A stretch of 64,000 nucleotides of DNA from Sedimentisphaerales bacterium (GTDB lineage: Bacteria; Planctomycetota; Phycisphaerae; Sedimentisphaerales; SM23-30), in contig JANQJS010000019.1 of assembly GCA_028281535.1 (NCBI GenBank), positions 1-64,000 of the forward strand, written 5' to 3'. Below the pieces are notes generated by a model that searched no databases, was not told the origin of the DNA, and worked only from the letters and a program-made list of their open reading frames with translations. Shown here in pieces: positions 1 through 9,166 of this stretch. The stretch's first letter is position 1; each line of letters starts with the position of its first letter. Made by a program: the position numbers and the translations under genes.

Positions 1-2
1 TC

Positions 3-698
3 TATTGCAAAGCGCGATACGACGGTGAACAAGAACTTCGTGACAAAATTGTCGATGCGATTACAACGAATGAGACGCTCTTTTTTCGAGACACCTCTCC
101 TTATGAAGCTCTTCAACATAAATCTATTCCGGAATTAATTGATAGTAAATCAAATAGCTTGAATCCCAAACGGATTCGAATCTGGTCGGCGGCATGCAGT
201 ACAGGTCAGGAGCCATACAGCATCGCGATGGTATTGAATGAACTCATCCCAGATATTTATAGTTGGGATATTCAAATTCTGGCAACGGATATTTGTGATT
301 CAGCCATCGAGCAGGCCAGCTTAGGGCTTTATTCTAAATTTGAAATTCAACGTGGCATGGAGCAGCGATTACTTAGTAAATATTTTACCGAAACAGAAAA
401 CGCCTGGAAAGTCAAAGATGAGCTTCGTGGATTGATTGCGTTTAAAAAAATCAATTTAATGAAACCGTTTACTGGGATGGGGCCGTTCGATATTATTTTC
501 TGTCGAAATGTCGCGATTTATTTTGATGATGAAGATCGTAAAGATATGTTTCGTCGCATGGCAGCCATTCTTGATCCACATGGTTATATGTTTGTGGGGA
601 GCTCAGAGTCTTTATCTGATGTTGGACCGGAATTTACACCCCTGCATCACTGCAATTCAATTTTTTATCAGCCTCATCAATCTCCAGTTTCTACGTAA
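3..698 (+). CDS. cheR: CheR chemotaxis protein methyltransferase (5' partial)
   Basis: This gene adds methyl groups from S-adenosylmethionine to glutamates of chemoreceptors during adaptation. The frame is open from the first bases of the window, so the N-terminus is missing. The visible part begins just before the family hallmark TTNETLFFRD (positions about 78-107), followed by the SAM-binding stretch WSAACSTGQEPYSIAM and the FCRNVAIYF motif, both diagnostic of the CheR catalytic domain. About 230 residues are visible of a usual 270-290. An internal TTG at 159 is not the start because the conserved N-terminal motif lies upstream of it. No tetratricopeptide extension follows the domain. Its partner chemotaxis genes must lie to the left of the window. 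Confidence 0.93.
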   Translation, partial: YCKARYDGEQELRDKIVDAITTNETLFFRDTSPYEALQHKSIPELIDSKSNSLNPKRIRIWSAACSTGQEPYSIAMVLNELIPDIYSWDIQILATDICDSAIEQASLGLYSKFEIQRGMEQRLLSKYFTETENAWKVKDELRGLIAFKKINLMKPFTGMGPFDIIFCRNVAIYFDDEDRKDMFRRMAAILDPHGYMFVGSSESLSDVGPEFTPLHHCNSIFYQPHQSPVST

Positions 699-768
699 TT
701 TGTTTTAATAAAATAAGTTATAGCACCAGACAAAGAAAAATAAACTTTTTCTGATTTTTTGTTCTAAT

Positions 769-797
769 TTGGCGTTTTTACTAGGTATAGCTATGTA
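769..797 (+). promoter_or_regulatory. Candidate promoter for the sigma/FecR genes
   Basis: TTGGCG at 769-774 and TATGTA at 792-797 are separated by 17 bp, 50 bp upstream of the sigma factor start. The match is imperfect, so it may be a weak vegetative promoter or not the real one. Confidence 0.3.
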
Positions 798-846
798 AAG
801 TGTATATGGTGCGTTAAATGGTGAGCACTCAAGTTCCGGAGAGATA

Positions 847-1389
847 GTGTTGGACGTAACCAACTCAAATAACAAAGATTATGATGAATTTCTACGATTA
901 TTGCTTGTGAATCGTCGTAGAATATATAGTTATATTCTGAAATATGTGCTCAATATGTCAGATGCCGAAGATATTATGCAGGAAACGGTATCGATCATGT
1001 GGCGCAAATTCGATCAATTTGAAGCGGGGACTGCTTTTGGTGCTTGGGGGGTTGCCATTGCAAAAAATGAGGTTCTTAAACTTAATTCAAAGGCGTTTCA
1101 TTCCAAAGTACTTTACACACCTGAGGTTGCGGATTTTATTGAGCAACATAGGACTACCTATTCCGATTCAACACAGGTTTATTTAGAATCACTTAAAACC
1201 TGTATGGAAAAACTTCCTGAAAATGATCGACGTATGATCCAGATGCAATATGAACATGGATTAACGATTAAAGCTATTGCTGAAAAAATTAATCAATCTG
1301 TTCATGTGCTTTATAAAAAGTTTTCGCGTATTCACAGATCACTAATGCAGTGTGTTAATAAAACGGTTGCAGCAGAGGGGAGACGGTAA
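847..1389 (+). CDS. ECF-type RNA polymerase sigma-70 factor
   Basis: A 180-residue sigma factor with region 2 in its first half (the YILKYVLNMSDAEDIMQETV segment, about residues 30-50) and a C-terminal region 4 helix-turn-helix (LPENDRRMIQMQYEHGLTIK, about 120-145). The spacing and sequence fit the Rhodopirellula/Verrucomicrobium-type ECF group that is usually encoded next to a FecR/LamG membrane protein, as here: its stop TAA overlaps the next ATG by one base. The start is GTG at 847, or TTG at 850, behind a purine-rich GGAGAGA. By analogy with FecI-FecR pairs it is probably held or activated by the downstream membrane protein and directs transcription of cell-surface genes. Confidence 0.92.
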   Translation: MLDVTNSNNKDYDEFLRLLLVNRRRIYSYILKYVLNMSDAEDIMQETVSIMWRKFDQFEAGTAFGAWGVAIAKNEVLKLNSKAFHSKVLYTPEVADFIEQHRTTYSDSTQVYLESLKTCMEKLPENDRRMIQMQYEHGLTIKAIAEKINQSVHVLYKKFSRIHRSLMQCVNKTVAAEGRR

Positions 1390-3038
1390 TGCTGGAAGCA
1401 AAAAAACAAGAGCAAATCGAAGAGTTGGTCATGATTGGATTGCATGACAACTTAAGTGTTTCTCAAAGAGAAGAGTTGAATCATGTGCTTGGAAGCGACC
1501 AGGCTGCATTAGAGTATTACCTCGACTTCGTTACGCTCTGTAGTGCCATACGGGAAACGACAGAAGATCAAATTGAAGAGTACACATTACAAGAGCAGGT
1601 GCAGAAACAAGTTGATGTAGAAACGTTGGCAAAGCATCGATTGTCTGAATTTTTAGACTATTCTACATCTCAACCTGAAGAAACTTATACTCCTAGAAAA
1701 CCACGTTTAAAATCTAATTATGCAAAATCATATATTTCATCGATAAAAGCGATTGCTGCTTGTCTGATTGTCATAGGTTGTGGATGGGTTTATCTGCAAA
1801 TGAATCAGTCTCGCAGTGTGGCAAAGATTATTGATACAAAACAGGTTCAATGGAAAGAACCGGGATTTATCGTTCATCAAGAGTCTGAATTACAGGCAGC
1901 ATCTTATCATTTGTTGCAAGGAACCGTGGATATTGAATTTCATAATGGAGCAAGCGTTTCGTTTGAAGGGCCTTGTGAATTTACTTTAACCTCCTCGAGT
2001 AGTGCTTTTCTAACAGCAGGGAAATTGCATGCTCATGTACCGCCACGTGGGGTTGGATTTACTGTAGAAACCCCTGAGGCATCGATTGTGGATCTAGGTA
2101 CAGACTTTAGCGTACATGTTGATGCTCAAGGTCAGAGTGATGTATACGTGTTTGATGGGTTAACCAAACTGTATTCTAAGAAATCTTCACAAAATGTTAA
2201 TGTTATTAAAGGTGAATCGAAGCGTGTTGCTATAAATGGAACTATTACTTCAATTCCTTTATCTGAACATGCCTATGCTAAACAAGAGGCTGAAGTAAAA
2301 AATGGTATAAAACAAGATGAAACTCAAGAAGGAAGTGGTGCTTCTATACTATCACCTTTGGTTGGTTTTACTTTTGGAGATGATGATTCATTGACACAAA
2401 GTAGTATTTTACCAGGTGGACATGTTGTTTCTTTTGCTGGCAACCTGGATCGTATGAATCCCGTATTAGTTTGTCAGCAAGAGAAACCATGTTTAAGAAT
2501 CAATGATTTAAGTGATGAAGATTGGTCTGCTGGTATTACATTTTCATTATGGATTAAACCTGAGCAATGGGTATCACAAAACATTTTATTGCATGGTGTT
2601 TTGGAAGAAGATTATGACATGGATGATATGGCGTTTTATCAACAACTTTATATTGAATCTGATGATGCCAAGGATAGCGTCTATATCGTTTTGAAACATC
2701 ATCCTTTAACGGTCGATGATGAATTTGATGAGGATGCCGTTGTAATGAGAGCCCCAGTCGAATTGCCAGCAGATAATGGGGTTCATATTGCTATTCGCCG
2801 TATGGATGAACATTTTTCATTGTTTATCAACGGTGAAGCTTTGCATTCTGTAACGCATAAGGCTGATAGTATTAATTTTAATATTTTTGATACGACCTTT
2901 TTAGGCGGGTCCTCAGAAATAATGGAAGACGCATTGTCATTACCTGGATTTAAAGGGGTGATGGATGATATTGCAATTTATAATCGAGAACTTACCCACG
3001 AAGAGATTGAATCGTTGTATCGAGAGCTGCAACACTAG
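1389..3038 (+). CDS. FecR-domain membrane protein with C-terminal LamG domain
   Basis: Translationally coupled to the sigma factor (TAATG). The cytoplasmic N-terminus (1-118) is acidic and contains a region that could contact sigma. One membrane helix spans about 119-137. A periplasmic FecR domain follows (about 147-265), including FEGPCEFTL and VDLGTDFSVHVD, and a LamG/concanavalin-like domain fills about 330-549, ending in IYNRELTHEEIESLYREL, a typical LamG ending. The layout fits a transmembrane sigma regulator that senses a carbohydrate or surface ligand; this role is inferred from the family. The large secreted oxidase next door starts about 100 bp later and is the obvious candidate target gene. 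Confidence 0.85.
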   Translation: MLEAKKQEQIEELVMIGLHDNLSVSQREELNHVLGSDQAALEYYLDFVTLCSAIRETTEDQIEEYTLQEQVQKQVDVETLAKHRLSEFLDYSTSQPEETYTPRKPRLKSNYAKSYISSIKAIAACLIVIGCGWVYLQMNQSRSVAKIIDTKQVQWKEPGFIVHQESELQAASYHLLQGTVDIEFHNGASVSFEGPCEFTLTSSSSAFLTAGKLHAHVPPRGVGFTVETPEASIVDLGTDFSVHVDAQGQSDVYVFDGLTKLYSKKSSQNVNVIKGESKRVAINGTITSIPLSEHAYAKQEAEVKNGIKQDETQEGSGASILSPLVGFTFGDDDSLTQSSILPGGHVVSFAGNLDRMNPVLVCQQEKPCLRINDLSDEDWSAGITFSLWIKPEQWVSQNILLHGVLEEDYDMDDMAFYQQLYIESDDAKDSVYIVLKHHPLTVDDEFDEDAVVMRAPVELPADNGVHIAIRRMDEHFSLFINGEALHSVTHKADSINFNIFDTTFLGGSSEIMEDALSLPGFKGVMDDIAIYNRELTHEEIESLYRELQH

Positions 3039-3144
3039 CGCAATCTTAATGTTAATAAAAGTGAAGTATTATTGGTGGATGGATGGCTAGTATCTGTTGG
3101 TGTGTAAAAAATGGAAGTAAAGTAAATTGGAAAGGACATCTGGG

Positions 3145-6100
3145 ATGAAAAACAAAGTAAAAAGTTATATGACAATATTCATAATGGCAGTTCTGTGCTC
3201 ATCTTCTTCGCAGCTATTCGCGCAAGGGTCTTGGACAGCGCCTGTTGCATCAGGTGGTGTCGAAGGGATTCATATGGGAATGTTGCATACAGATCGCGTG
3301 TTTGTCTATGGTTGGCGTGAAGGGGGGCCGCATGTTTATCGTATATTTAATCCTGCAAACCCAACCCAAGGAACGAGCGGTAGTACCTCTGGCGATCATT
3401 TTTGTGCTGGCCATAGTGTACTAGAAGATGGTTCGTTTCTGATTGTTGATGGTACCGCCGGTGGGGCCATTGCACGTTTCAATCCTATTACAGAAACATT
3501 TCCTGTAGTAGGTAATACCATTACGAATGACGAACGATGGTACCCATCAACGATGATTTTGGGTAATGGACTTGTGGTCACCTTTGGTGGTGTTCCTTCA
3601 GGTGGAACAGCGACATCAGACCCTGCTAACTTACTTTCTGCAGAAATTTACAATCCAACCAGCCATAGTATTAATTATTTAAATGGCGGTGGTGCTGTTT
3701 TGGGATATCAGCAAGGTGGTACTGCTTATTCTCGTGTCTTTATGGTACCGACGAATAATCCAAACCCCAATATCTTTAAAATATTTAATCCCGGCCCATC
3801 AGCCCAATCTTATTTTTATGAAATTAATACGAATACTTTGACCAGTACCATGACTCTAGGCCCGGTAGATCCTTTCACACCACCAGCCAGTGGCGGTGAA
3901 CCCGCCGGGCGTTTGGAAGCCATATATGTTCGTTTGCATGATGGCCGAGTGCTTGCTGCGGGTGGATTTAGTTTAGATGAATCCACAGCACCCGTGAATA
4001 CTGCAGCTATTGTCGATCCAGAAGCTGCCTCGCCTTCATGGTCAGCTGTTGCAAGTATGAATGTTTCTCGTCACTACTTTTTAGCTAGCATGTTAGCAGA
4101 TGGTCGCGTACTGGTTTATGGTAGTGGTACATCGGCAGAAATTTATAATCCTGCTACGAATACCTGGACCAATGTTCCGAATATGTCTTTACCTCGTGGT
4201 TATCATGCGACAGGTGTATTGATGCCTGATGGCAAAGTAATTGTTTCTGGTGGTCAAGGTAATGGAGGCTTAGGTGGGTATGGCGAAACAGATCAGATTC
4301 AGATTTATTCACCTGATTATCTTACGGCAGGTGCTCGTCCAACCATCACATCGTCTCCCACGCAAGCAGGCTATGGTCAAAACATTAATGTAGGTTATAC
4401 CTCGAGCAGTCCGATTACCGATGTTGTTTTACGGCGACCGGGTACATCAACGCATAGTTTTACTTATAATATGATTGGTGTGAGTCAGTTGAGTGGTGAT
4501 ATTGCTGTAACAGATAATGGCTCTTCATTGACCGTAACGGTTCCATCCAATCCTACCTTACTTCCTCCTGGATATTATATGATGTATATTTTCCGATCGA
4601 ATTCAGGCACACAAATTCCATCGGTTGCTGCGTGGGTTCAAATCGGTGACTTTGCTCCAGCTGAAACGGATCCTCCCACACCCAATCCAGCCACTTTTGC
4701 ATCTGCGCCTACAGTGAATGGTTCACAAATTGATATGACAGCAACAGCGGGTTCTGATGCAACGCTTCCAATTGATTACTTCTTTGATGAAACCTCAGGA
4801 AATTTTGGTGGTGACGATAGTGGTTGGCAGAATTCCACAAGCTATTCAGATACCAGCTTAATTGGTAATACACAATATTGTTATACCGTTCAGATGCGTG
4901 ATGGGGCAGGTAATGCTGGCACTGCTTCATCTCCTTCATGTGCAACCACGGGTAATATAGATTCAAGTGCTCCAACTCCTATTGGATTTGCCGTCGCTCC
5001 TTCTGCTGTCGGCGATACCATGATCACTATGACGGCACTGACCGCTAGTGATGATACACCGCCGATTAGTTATCAGTTTCAAGAAACGTCTGGAAATTCA
5101 GGTGCGACGAGTAGTGGATGGCAATCATCTACCACGCATTTGGATTATGGTTTAACACCCAATACACAATATTGCTATCAAGTTCGTGCTCGTGATGCCG
5201 TGGGGATTCCCAATGTGTCAGCTTATTCAGCCAATACGTGTGCGACGACGAATGTTGAAGATGGCTATGTTGAAATTCAAGTAGGACCTGGTAATGTATT
5301 TACGCCATCGGATGTCACGATTAATGTGGGTGATACGGTGGAATGGAATTTTGTAGAAGGTGGCCACAACGTTTGGGCTGGATTGACTGGCGCACATAAT
5401 TTCTTTGATAATAATCCAAGTCAGATCATCTTTAGTTCTTCGGCAACACCACAAACTACCAATCCTGCGGGAGTGCTATATGCCATGACATTTGATCAAA
5501 CCTTTTTGTGTGGCACAACAGGCGATGGCGGAAGTTCAAATGTTTATAACTATCACTGTCATATTCATGGCAGCGGTATTCCAAACTTTATGGCTGGACA
5601 AATTACCATCAATGGAGGAATGGATGCCGATCTGAATAATGATAATATCGTTAATGTTTTAGATCTTAATTTGTTTGCGAGTGGTTGGCTTATGCCGAAT
5701 TGCAATCAGTCGAATAATTATTGTAACGAGACAAACCTCTCATGTGATGGTTTAACCAGCCTCAATGATTTTGCTTTACTGCATGGTTTCTGGCTAAACA
5801 TACTTGATAATACCGCTCCTACACCTAATCCGGCGACATTTGCTTCTCCGCCAGCGGCAGATAGTGATAGTGCGATTAGCATGATTGCGACTACTGGTAG
5901 TGATGTCGCAAGTCCTGTGGAATATTTCTTTGATGAAATCTCCGGCAATAGCGGTGGAAGTGATAGTGCTTGGCAGACATCAACCAGTTATACCGATTCC
6001 GGATTAGCAGAGTCTACTCAGTATCAATACACTGTTCAGATGCGTGATGCATTTGGTAATGTTGGAACAGCATCAGCTGTCTCTAGTGCGACGACAGATT

Positions 6101-6630
6101 CATCTTGTGGAAGCGGTCAACCTTTTAGCGATTATCTAGGTGCAGGCCATACTACAGGTATTACGGTAACTCAGAGTAGTTCTGATGGCACCTCAACGGG
6201 ATTGAAAACAATTGATGGGTCTGGTTTGACGGGTAATGCTCATGATACAAGTGAATTCAGTGCATGGCAAAGCCCGGATACTGCTGCAAATCCAAATCCT
6301 GCTCGCGGCACGGGTCATTGGATCCAATATGATTTTGGTCAGCTTTATACACTTGGTATGTTACATGTCTGGAATCATAATGAAACTTGCTGTACAACAC
6401 GTGGAATGCAAAGTGTTAAGATTGATTATTCACAAGATGGCTCCACATGGATAGAGCTAACGGGTGTACCTAATTTCCCTCAAGCTCCGGGTAACAATAG
6501 TTACACTGGATTTGATGCTGTTGATTTTGGTGGTATTTGTGCTCGTTATGTGATTATAACTTCTATTAGTAATTATGGTGACGGATTTTCTCACTCACTG
6601 GGCGAAGTGAAATTTAATTTGAATCCATAA
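3145..6630 (+). CDS. Secreted galactose/glyoxal-oxidase-like copper radical oxidase with FN3, cupredoxin, dockerin-like and discoidin domains
   Basis: A modular exported enzyme. ATG 3145 is preferred over TTG 3127 because GGAAAGGA lies 8 bp upstream and a signal peptide ending in LFAQG follows. The kelch propeller and DUF1929-type domain (to about residue 500) keep the ligands of galactose oxidase: Cys87 in FCAGH and Tyr133 in RWYPSTM (the thioether pair), Tyr353-His354 in RGYHATG, and His437 in TSTHSF (numbering from 3145). It therefore probably oxidises an alcohol or aldehyde with O2, releasing H2O2. Two FN3 modules, a plastocyanin-like copper domain (His in GGHNVW, then YHCHIHG and a Met), a dockerin-like DADLNNDNIVNVLDLNLF repeat, a third FN3 and a C-terminal discoidin (F5/8) domain follow. 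Substrate unknown; the discoidin domain suggests glycan binding. Confidence 0.85.
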   Translation: MKNKVKSYMTIFIMAVLCSSSSQLFAQGSWTAPVASGGVEGIHMGMLHTDRVFVYGWREGGPHVYRIFNPANPTQGTSGSTSGDHFCAGHSVLEDGSFLIVDGTAGGAIARFNPITETFPVVGNTITNDERWYPSTMILGNGLVVTFGGVPSGGTATSDPANLLSAEIYNPTSHSINYLNGGGAVLGYQQGGTAYSRVFMVPTNNPNPNIFKIFNPGPSAQSYFYEINTNTLTSTMTLGPVDPFTPPASGGEPAGRLEAIYVRLHDGRVLAAGGFSLDESTAPVNTAAIVDPEAASPSWSAVASMNVSRHYFLASMLADGRVLVYGSGTSAEIYNPATNTWTNVPNMSLPRGYHATGVLMPDGKVIVSGGQGNGGLGGYGETDQIQIYSPDYLTAGARPTITSSPTQAGYGQNINVGYTSSSPITDVVLRRPGTSTHSFTYNMIGVSQLSGDIAVTDNGSSLTVTVPSNPTLLPPGYYMMYIFRSNSGTQIPSVAAWVQIGDFAPAETDPPTPNPATFASAPTVNGSQIDMTATAGSDATLPIDYFFDETSGNFGGDDSGWQNSTSYSDTSLIGNTQYCYTVQMRDGAGNAGTASSPSCATTGNIDSSAPTPIGFAVAPSAVGDTMITMTALTASDDTPPISYQFQETSGNSGATSSGWQSSTTHLDYGLTPNTQYCYQVRARDAVGIPNVSAYSANTCATTNVEDGYVEIQVGPGNVFTPSDVTINVGDTVEWNFVEGGHNVWAGLTGAHNFFDNNPSQIIFSSSATPQTTNPAGVLYAMTFDQTFLCGTTGDGGSSNVYNYHCHIHGSGIPNFMAGQITINGGMDADLNNDNIVNVLDLNLFASGWLMPNCNQSNNYCNETNLSCDGLTSLNDFALLHGFWLNILDNTAPTPNPATFASPPAADSDSAISMIATTGSDVASPVEYFFDEISGNSGGSDSAWQTSTSYTDSGLAESTQYQYTVQMRDAFGNVGTASAVSSATTDSSCGSGQPFSDYLGAGHTTGITVTQSSSDGTSTGLKTIDGSGLTGNAHDTSEFSAWQSPDTAANPNPARGTGHWIQYDFGQLYTLGMLHVWNHNETCCTTRGMQSVKIDYSQDGSTWIELTGVPNFPQAPGNNSYTGFDAVDFGGICARYVIITSISNYGDGFSHSLGEVKFNLNP

Positions 6631-6666
6631 TAGAATGATCTCAGCAATCATTGCTGTCTAACTTTA

Positions 6667-6697
6667 GCAAGGCTCTATTATGGGCCTTGCTTTTTTT
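6667..6697 (+). terminator. Rho-independent terminator after the copper oxidase
   Basis: GCAAGGC at 6667-6673 pairs with GCCTTGC at 6684-6690 and is followed by seven T, 37 bp after the oxidase stop codon. Confidence 0.85.
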
Positions 6698-6706
6698 ATG
6701 AAAAAA

Positions 6707-7261
6707 TTAAAGAGTGATTGTGTGTTGGCTAAGTTTCTTTTCGTGCTCAAGGAGATCTTTTTTTGTCGCACTGCCTCCTACTGCAGAATAGTTTCCAATG
6801 ATACCATCGCTTCGAGTAACACGATGGCATGGGATGATTAGAGGCGTTTGATTATTGGCCATCACTGATCCAACAGCTCGCGCGGCATTAGGGTGCCCGG
6901 ATCGGTTGGCAAGTTCACCATAGGAAAGTGTCTGGCCAGGGAGGATATTAATGCATTCCGAGAGTACGCGATGACCAAAATCCTTTGTCCAGGAAATATT
7001 AATATTCAACGTTAGGTCAATGATGTTACCAAGGTAGTATTGTTGAATATAAGATTGTAGATCTACAAGAAGTTGTTTTCGATGTTTGGTCTGCGGATTA
7101 TGGTGGGTGATTTTCTTGAGGAGGCTTTTGTCTGTTTTTTCTGGTAAATAAATACGGTGTAACAGACTCTCGTCAGCCACCAGCCCGGCAATACCCCATT
7201 CGGTATCAAGCAGGCAATAATAGGTTGGTTGCTTAGGTGTATTTACGAGTGTTATTTCCAT
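6707..7261 (-). CDS. ogt: Methylated-DNA--protein-cysteine S-methyltransferase
   Basis: Suicide repair protein that transfers alkyl groups from O6-alkylguanine to its own cysteine. The active-site PCHRV is present (Cys145 in IIPCHRV), preceded by the DNA-binding helix-turn-helix YGELANRSGHPNAARAVGS, where RAVG contains the arginine finger, and an N-terminal ribonuclease-H-like domain. 184 residues is in the usual range for Ogt/MGMT. It is transcribed leftward and is convergent with the oxidase gene. No Ada activator domain is attached. Confidence 0.95.
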   Translation of the reverse strand: MEITLVNTPKQPTYYCLLDTEWGIAGLVADESLLHRIYLPEKTDKSLLKKITHHNPQTKHRKQLLVDLQSYIQQYYLGNIIDLTLNINISWTKDFGHRVLSECINILPGQTLSYGELANRSGHPNAARAVGSVMANNQTPLIIPCHRVTRSDGIIGNYSAVGGSATKKDLLEHEKKLSQHTITL

Positions 7262-7338
7262 GCATATAGTTTAGCATGTAATAACGAGGGAAAAAATAAA
7301 AATGAGTGATTAAATTTTAGTTTAATGATGGGATAGAG

Positions 7339-7752
7339 CTATTCGGGGAAATCATCGTCGGTATCTAACGAAATACTGGAGCCTGCCAGGTCAGGAATTG
7401 AGCTTTCAAACGAATCATCCATAGAGTCATCATCTGGGGGCGGGAAGATTTCTTTGGGGTGTCCATCGATTTGGACAACAAATTTCATGGGGCCTACTTT
7501 GACGATATCACCCGCTTTGATTTTGGCTTCAGTGACCATTGCGCTGTTAACATAAGTTCCATTCGCGCTGCCAAGGTCTTGAATCGTCAATTCTTGTTCA
7601 TTGATCGTAAAACGACAATGTTTTCGTGAGACAATTGATAAAGGGATTCTAACATCACAGTCAGGTCTGCGTCCAATGGTGGAGGTGCCTGATTTTAATG
7701 ATATTTCTTTCTTGTGGCCCTTGCGATTGAAAATCACCAGTTTTGCATTCAT
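7339..7752 (-). CDS. FHA-domain protein
   Basis: A 137-residue cytoplasmic protein made almost entirely of one forkhead-associated domain, which binds phosphothreonine peptides. The diagnostic residues are present: GRRPDCDVRIP (Gly27-Arg28), SRKHCRF (Ser42, Arg43, His45) and GSANGTYVNS. The C-terminal 35 residues are acidic and Ser/Asp-rich, a probable disordered tail. Such proteins usually act with Ser/Thr kinases or type III/VI secretion; none is encoded nearby, so the partner is unknown. Confidence 0.93.
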   Translation of the reverse strand: MNAKLVIFNRKGHKKEISLKSGTSTIGRRPDCDVRIPLSIVSRKHCRFTINEQELTIQDLGSANGTYVNSAMVTEAKIKAGDIVKVGPMKFVVQIDGHPKEIFPPPDDDSMDDSFESSIPDLAGSSISLDTDDDFPE

Positions 7753-7987
7753 AATTAACGCCTTACAGAAAAAGCCCGTAAATTATTGGGTATAAAACCA
7801 TTATATCAATCTAACAGGTAATATGCAATAGGATTGCTATGAAAAGTTCAGTGAATCCCTGATATCTTAAAGCAATAGTCGCTATAACTATATTATCGGT
7901 CGTATATATAAGAGAGTATTAGAAACTTGAGGCTATTCATGAAGTTAAATAATCATAAGATATCTATATGAATATTTTATAATTATT

Positions 7988-8335
7988 TTAACCGTTGGGA
8001 TCAAACTCCTCAAATTCTTCAAACTCTTCTTCTTCTACCATTGTTTCATCATCTACATCAACAGCATCATCTCCTGAATCATCGATATCAGTACTGAAAT
8101 CGACGTTATCAAGGGGAGCTGTGCTTCGATGTCTAGGAATCAAGGTTGTAGCCTCATCAAATGATTTATTTGCCAGATCCAGGTCAACAGGCGGTAAACT
8201 TGATACTGCAATTCCATCAATTGAGGCATCAAATGGCGTTGGTGTATCCTGAACATCTTTGTTACATGAAGTAAATATAACCAAAATCAATCCAAATGAG
8301 ATTGTAATCATGGCATAGCGGCATTTATTTAGCAT
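7988..8335 (-). CDS. Small acidic lipoprotein, function unknown
   Basis: 115 residues with a signal peptide and lipobox-like end (ILVIFTSCNKD), so probably anchored to a membrane by a lipidated cysteine. The rest is low in structure-forming motifs and the last 35 residues are almost all Asp/Glu (a DDDSGDDAVDVDDE-like run and EEEEFEEFEEFDPNG). The acidic tail ends in Asp-Pro-Asn-Gly, a tripeptide pattern common in this genome's exported proteins. No known family recognised. The acidic run could bind Ca2+ or other cations, but that is speculation. Confidence 0.5.
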   Translation of the reverse strand: MLNKCRYAMITISFGLILVIFTSCNKDVQDTPTPFDASIDGIAVSSLPPVDLDLANKSFDEATTLIPRHRSTAPLDNVDFSTDIDDSGDDAVDVDDETMVEEEEFEEFEEFDPNG

Positions 8336-8925
8336 CCGATAATTCCTAACAATTGGTTAAAATATGGGATGTTTGGTTCATATATCCCATTTATTAAGGC
8401 CTATTGTAACAAATTAAGCGTTGGGCGCCAAGCTCACCTGGGGGGTAAATTACCACTGATTTTAGACCAATATTCATTTGGCCAATAATCTAATCCAAAG
8501 TCCTTTAAAATAAGGAATTTATCTATAAAAAAGTCTCCGAATTATCAGAGAGTGGTCTGCCCATTTTGACGATAATTTGAGTGGAACATAGTAGGGATTT
8601 TATAAATATCCGGCTGGGGCCGGAAATGGAATTAACCTTTTGTTATTTAAGGAGTTAATGGTTGGGAATGCTAATTAGGTCGGGGAGATCAGCCTGTAAT
8701 CACGCAGATTGCACTGGCTAACTCTCCTGTTTTATCGGTCGTTGTGGGATTTATTTCATTATAGGCTGCATGTTAAGAGCTTTACAAGCTTGGTTTGTAG
8801 AGTGTGCTTAGCTATGTATTCATAATGACCATCATGCCATGAAAAGCGGTCGGGTATTCTTTTTGAATTCAAATTGCAGTGTGCTGATATTTTTAACTTT
8901 TGTTACTAGGAGATAGGATTAGATT
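8336..8925. other. 590-bp intergenic region with two stem-loops, no gene seen
   Basis: Between the divergent lipoprotein and the export operon. I find no convincing ORF. TCCGGC (8609-8614) and GCCGGA (8619-8624) make a perfect hairpin with a 4-nt loop. A second, broken stem joins GGAGA (8684-8688) and AGCC (8691-8694) with GGCT (8716-8719) and TCTCC (8723-8727), followed by TGTTTTATC, which could be a weak terminator or part of a 5' leader. The operon start has a good ribosome-binding site, AGGAGA, about 12 bp before ATG 8926. Confidence 0.4.
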
Positions 8926-9153
8926 ATGTCTGCGTCAGAGAAAAAAAATCGGGGCGAAAAAGTTGTCAATGGTTGGTTTATGGTGTTGCTGATCGTGGTA
9001 TTCAGCATCGCGTACCATTACTTTTTTGAGGGTATGTTTTTCTTACAAGAGACCAGGATCCCTAACCCGGCGACAGTTTATTTATTGAGTTTTGGCTCGA
9101 TGGTATTGCTGGTTAGGTATTACAAAAAAATACTGCATAGTCGCACAATGTAA
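8926..9153 (+). CDS. Small two-helix membrane protein of the polysaccharide export operon
   Basis: 75 residues with two hydrophobic segments (about 17-40 and 49-65) flanked by charged ends. It has its own ribosome-binding site and ends 13 bp before the Wza-like lipoprotein gene, so it is probably the first gene of the export operon. No family recognised; a role in polysaccharide assembly or export is inferred only from position. Confidence 0.55.
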   Translation: MSASEKKNRGEKVVNGWFMVLLIVVFSIAYHYFFEGMFFLQETRIPNPATVYLLSFGSMVLLVRYYKKILHSRTM

Positions 9154-9166
9154 ATTTAGGTTACAT

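Noticed and set aside
9092-9166. Longer start for the Wza-like protein
   Set aside because: The added residues are not a signal peptide and overlap the preceding gene; ATG 9167 gives a lipoprotein signal.
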